Below are positions 61,989-64,000 of a stretch of 64,000 nucleotides of DNA, one piece after another; within the stretch, counting starts at the first letter, position 1, and every line of letters begins with the position of its first letter. The notes below the pieces were generated by a model. It ran no database searches. It worked only from the letters and a program-made list of their open reading frames with translations, and was not told the origin of the DNA. The translations under genes and the position numbers were made by a program. The stretch covers positions 62,001 through 126,000 of the forward strand of contig NZ_JAUSQU010000001.1 of assembly GCF_030811455.1 (NCBI RefSeq), in the 5' to 3' direction. The stretch comes from Streptosporangium lutulentum. GTDB taxonomy: Bacteria; Actinomycetota; Actinomycetes; Streptosporangiales; Streptosporangiaceae.

Positions 61989-63845
61989 GTGGTGAGAGGT
62001 CCTGACGAACAGGACATCGAGCGGATCCCGCTCTCGCCGTCTCCGGGCGGCCCCCGGGAATGGTGCGCCGAGGCCGTCGACCTGCTCGGCCAGGATCAGC
62101 CGGAGGCCGCACTGGACGCCGCCCGCCGGGCGGTGGACCTCGATCCCGGGACCGACTGGGGCTACCGCCTCGCCAGCCTGTCGTTCGAACGCCTCGGCCG
62201 CGACGCCGAGGCCGTGGCCGCCGCGGAGGAGGCCGTACGGCTGGCGCCCGGGTCCTGGACCGCGCGCCTGCGCCTGGGCGCGGCCCTGCGCCGGGTGCCG
62301 GGACGCTGGCGTGAATCGTGGGCCCAGGCGGCCAGGGCCGTACGCTACGCGCCCGAGGAGCCCGACACGCACGTCCTCGTCGGCGATCTCGCGCTGGTGC
62401 GCGGCGAGTACCGGCGCGCGGAGACCGCCTACCGCAACGCGTTGCGCCGCCTGGACGACCACCCCGCCGCCAGGATCAACCTCGGCCTGACGCTTCTGCG
62501 CTGGGAACGCCCTCGGGGCCACCACGATCCCGCCTGGCCGATCGACCCCCGCGAGACCGGGCGGGCCAGGCGCGCCCTGGAGGTGTGGTCCCGGCAGACC
62601 CGCATCCTGCTCGCCCTGGCGTTCGTCGTGGTCGGCGTGGCGGCCTTCGGGTTCGGTCTGGTCACCGAGGCGAGGATCGCCGGTGGGGCGATGCCCGTCG
62701 TCGTCCTGGCGATCACCCTCAGGCAGGCGCACCGGGTCAGGCTCTGGCCCTACGTGCCCGGCATGCTCGCCCGCGACCTCTGGCTCAGCATGTCCGTCTC
62801 GATCACCTTGGTCGGGGTCGCCGCCTATGTCGCGGCGGTGGCCACCCTTCCCGCGGAGGTTCCCGCGCTCACCCTCGGCTCCGCGCCGGACATGGTGAGC
62901 GGTGTCTGGGCGGGTCTCGCGGGACTGGTCCTCTTCAACGGCGTGGCCGTGCTGGTCCTGCGCGTGCTGGTGGAGGCATGGCGCGGGCGGCCGGTCAGGG
63001 CGCTGGCCGAGTTCACCGCGGTCCACCAGGACCGTACGGCCCGGCGGAACATCGACGTGACCCTCTGGCTGGTGGTGGGCCGGGCGTGGTCGGCGCTGGC
63101 CGCGGTCGCGGGGCTCGCCCTGATCCTGGGCGAGCCGCGAGGGGCCTTCGCCGCGCCGGCCGTCCCGCTCGCGCTCGCCTGGGTGCGCGCCCGGGGCGGA
63201 CTGTCCTCCTGCCTCGGCCGGGTGCTGTTCGTGGATCGCTGGCTCGTGGCCGCGCTGGCCCTGCTGGCGGTGGCGTCGCTCGCGCTCGCCGGGGTGGCGG
63301 TCTCGCATGTGCTCGGCCTGCCCCCGGACGTGGGCGGCCTCGCCGGGTGGGCGGGGGCGGGGGCGCTGGCCGTACTGGTGGCGGTGTTCGCCACGAGGTC
63401 GGTACAGGCGTGGTGGAGGGGCGCGCAGGGACCGTGGCGGGCATCTCTGATCATGTGTGAGAGCTACGGCCGGCGCGTGCCCGGCGACGTGGGGCCACCG
63501 GTGGGGCTCAGCGGGGAGGTGCGCGACGCCTTCGCCTACGCCCGCGGGGTGGTGCTCGCCTACGCCGACCCCAGCGGGCCGCGCGTGCTGGCCGTCGGGG
63601 CGGTCAGCTCGGTCGGCCCGAGCGGCGAGCTTCGCCTCATCGCCGCCTCCGACGCCTGGGAGGCGGCCGAGCGTGACCCGAGGGTGGCGGTGTTCGTCGC
63701 CGATCCGCTGGACCGCCGGTTCTGGGCCGAGGTGCGCGGCATCGCGATCGGCGACGGCGAGGCCGACGTGCTGAGGGTCACTCCCAAACAGGTCGTGGTC
63801 GGCGAGTACCCCGGCCGCCATCAGGGCCGCTCCCGCCCGGGCTGA
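61989..63845 (+). CDS. TPR / polytopic membrane protein fused to a PNPOx-like C-terminal domain
   Basis: A 618-residue protein in three blocks. Residues about 20-170 hold TPR-type repeats (QPEAALDAARRAVDLDPGTD, RDAEAVAAAEEAVRLAPGSW, YRRAETAYRNALRRLDDHPA). About residues 195-490 contain seven or eight hydrophobic helices (LLALAFVVVGVAAFGFGLV, LWLSMSVSITLVGVAAYVAA, GAGALAVLVAVFATRSVQAW). The final 120 residues resemble a PNPOx-like split barrel (GLSGEVRDAFAYARGVVLAY, RVAVFVADPLDRRFWAEVRG, DVLRVTPKQVVVGEYPG). I know no characterised protein with this order. The start is GTG 61989 or 61992; the ribosome site is weak. It faces divergently from the DoxX gene. Confidence 0.7.
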   Translation: MVRGPDEQDIERIPLSPSPGGPREWCAEAVDLLGQDQPEAALDAARRAVDLDPGTDWGYRLASLSFERLGRDAEAVAAAEEAVRLAPGSWTARLRLGAALRRVPGRWRESWAQAARAVRYAPEEPDTHVLVGDLALVRGEYRRAETAYRNALRRLDDHPAARINLGLTLLRWERPRGHHDPAWPIDPRETGRARRALEVWSRQTRILLALAFVVVGVAAFGFGLVTEARIAGGAMPVVVLAITLRQAHRVRLWPYVPGMLARDLWLSMSVSITLVGVAAYVAAVATLPAEVPALTLGSAPDMVSGVWAGLAGLVLFNGVAVLVLRVLVEAWRGRPVRALAEFTAVHQDRTARRNIDVTLWLVVGRAWSALAAVAGLALILGEPRGAFAAPAVPLALAWVRARGGLSSCLGRVLFVDRWLVAALALLAVASLALAGVAVSHVLGLPPDVGGLAGWAGAGALAVLVAVFATRSVQAWWRGAQGPWRASLIMCESYGRRVPGDVGPPVGLSGEVRDAFAYARGVVLAYADPSGPRVLAVGAVSSVGPSGELRLIAASDAWEAAERDPRVAVFVADPLDRRFWAEVRGIAIGDGEADVLRVTPKQVVVGEYPGRHQGRSRPG

Positions 63846-63960
63846 GCGGAGTTCGTCCGGGCCGTTCCCGTCCAGGTTGAGGGGAGCTCGTCCGGGCCGT
63901 TCCCGCCCGGGCCGGGGGGAGTCCGTCCGGGCCGTTCCCGCCCGGGCCGAGGGGATCGTT
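63846..63960. repeat. Three tandem copies of a 35-bp repeat
   Basis: CGTCCGGGCCGTTCCCG recurs at 63854, 63889 and 63924, exactly 35 bases apart, with GAGGGGAG-like spacers. It begins directly after the stop of the TPR/membrane gene and runs toward the window end. It may form 3' end structures; its continuation cannot be seen. Confidence 0.75.
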
Positions 63961-64000
63961 CCGACCGGGAAACCGCCTGGCGGGGGCCTCACCCGATCGC

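Noticed and set aside
63846..63960. CRISPR array
   Set aside because: The 35-base units repeat in full with no variable spacers and no cas genes are present anywhere in the window.
61950..63992. Long minus-strand frame opposite the TPR/membrane gene
   Set aside because: Arg/Gly/Pro/His-rich shadow; the plus strand has TPR repeats, membrane helices and a start codon.

Overview
This 64 kb window is chromosomal DNA from a high-GC Gram-positive filamentous actinomycete. The Streptosporangiaceae (Streptosporangium or Nonomuraea type) fit best, but I infer this from gene content and GC bias, not from a database match. The evidence is uniformly GC-rich codon use, the lexA - LysM protein - nrdR - nrdJ order, GTG starts with overlapping stop/start junctions, a WD40 Ser/Thr kinase, several P450s, ECF41-type sigma debris and an FxSxx-type RiPP locus.

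Layout. 1-1.65 kb: end of a probable tmsA-tmsB pair for 10-methyl branched fatty acids. 1.9-5.1 kb: a four-gene, translationally coupled operon (acyl-CoA dehydrogenase-like, PIG-L deacetylase, NodS-like methyltransferase, family 2 glycosyltransferase). 5.2-11.2 kb: lipid or sterol-type genes (fatty-acyl-CoA ligase, GMC oxidoreductase, two tandem mosaic P450s). 11.2-13.4 kb: a repeat-rich single-pass membrane protein. 14-23.3 kb: housekeeping core with leuS, a hydroxyacid dehydrogenase-like gene, lexA, an SOS-type LysM cell-division protein, nrdR and B12-dependent nrdJ, with recognisable LexA and NrdR operator sites.

23.5-32.4 kb: regulators paired with transport or redox genes (XRE, SDR/TetR, EamA/LysR, MFS/HxlR) and a secreted phosphodiester glycosidase. 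32.4-40.4 kb: a small repeat protein, a 1386-residue secreted multidomain glycan-type enzyme, a secreted Trp/Pro/His repeat protein and a P450. 40.5-42.9 kb: a PadR / DUF1048 / DrrA-DrrB-like exporter operon. 43.3-47 kb: TetR, LysR, MFS and a PNPOx-like gene. 47.3-48.3 kb: an unrecognised small gene and a decayed ECF41 sigma factor / carboxymuconolactone decarboxylase locus.

48.4-54.5 kb: WD40 kinase with substituted catalytic residues, metallothionein-like protein, soluble transhydrogenase (sthA) and a DinB-like protein. 55-59.4 kb: the most interesting accessory block, an FxSxx-COOH cyclophane RiPP-type system. It has an NB-ARC/TPR protein, a 56-residue precursor gene (57849-58019) and an FxsB radical SAM/SPASM maturase. 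Its unusual features are a core ending FQLSL instead of FxSxx, a rare TTA codon in the core, a (GV)n hexanucleotide expansion in the maturase, a maturase with no good start codon, and an IS5-family remnant inside the locus. 59.5-64 kb: LtrA, DoxX and a TPR/membrane/PNPOx-like fusion.

All functional calls come from reading protein motifs by eye. No homology search was run.
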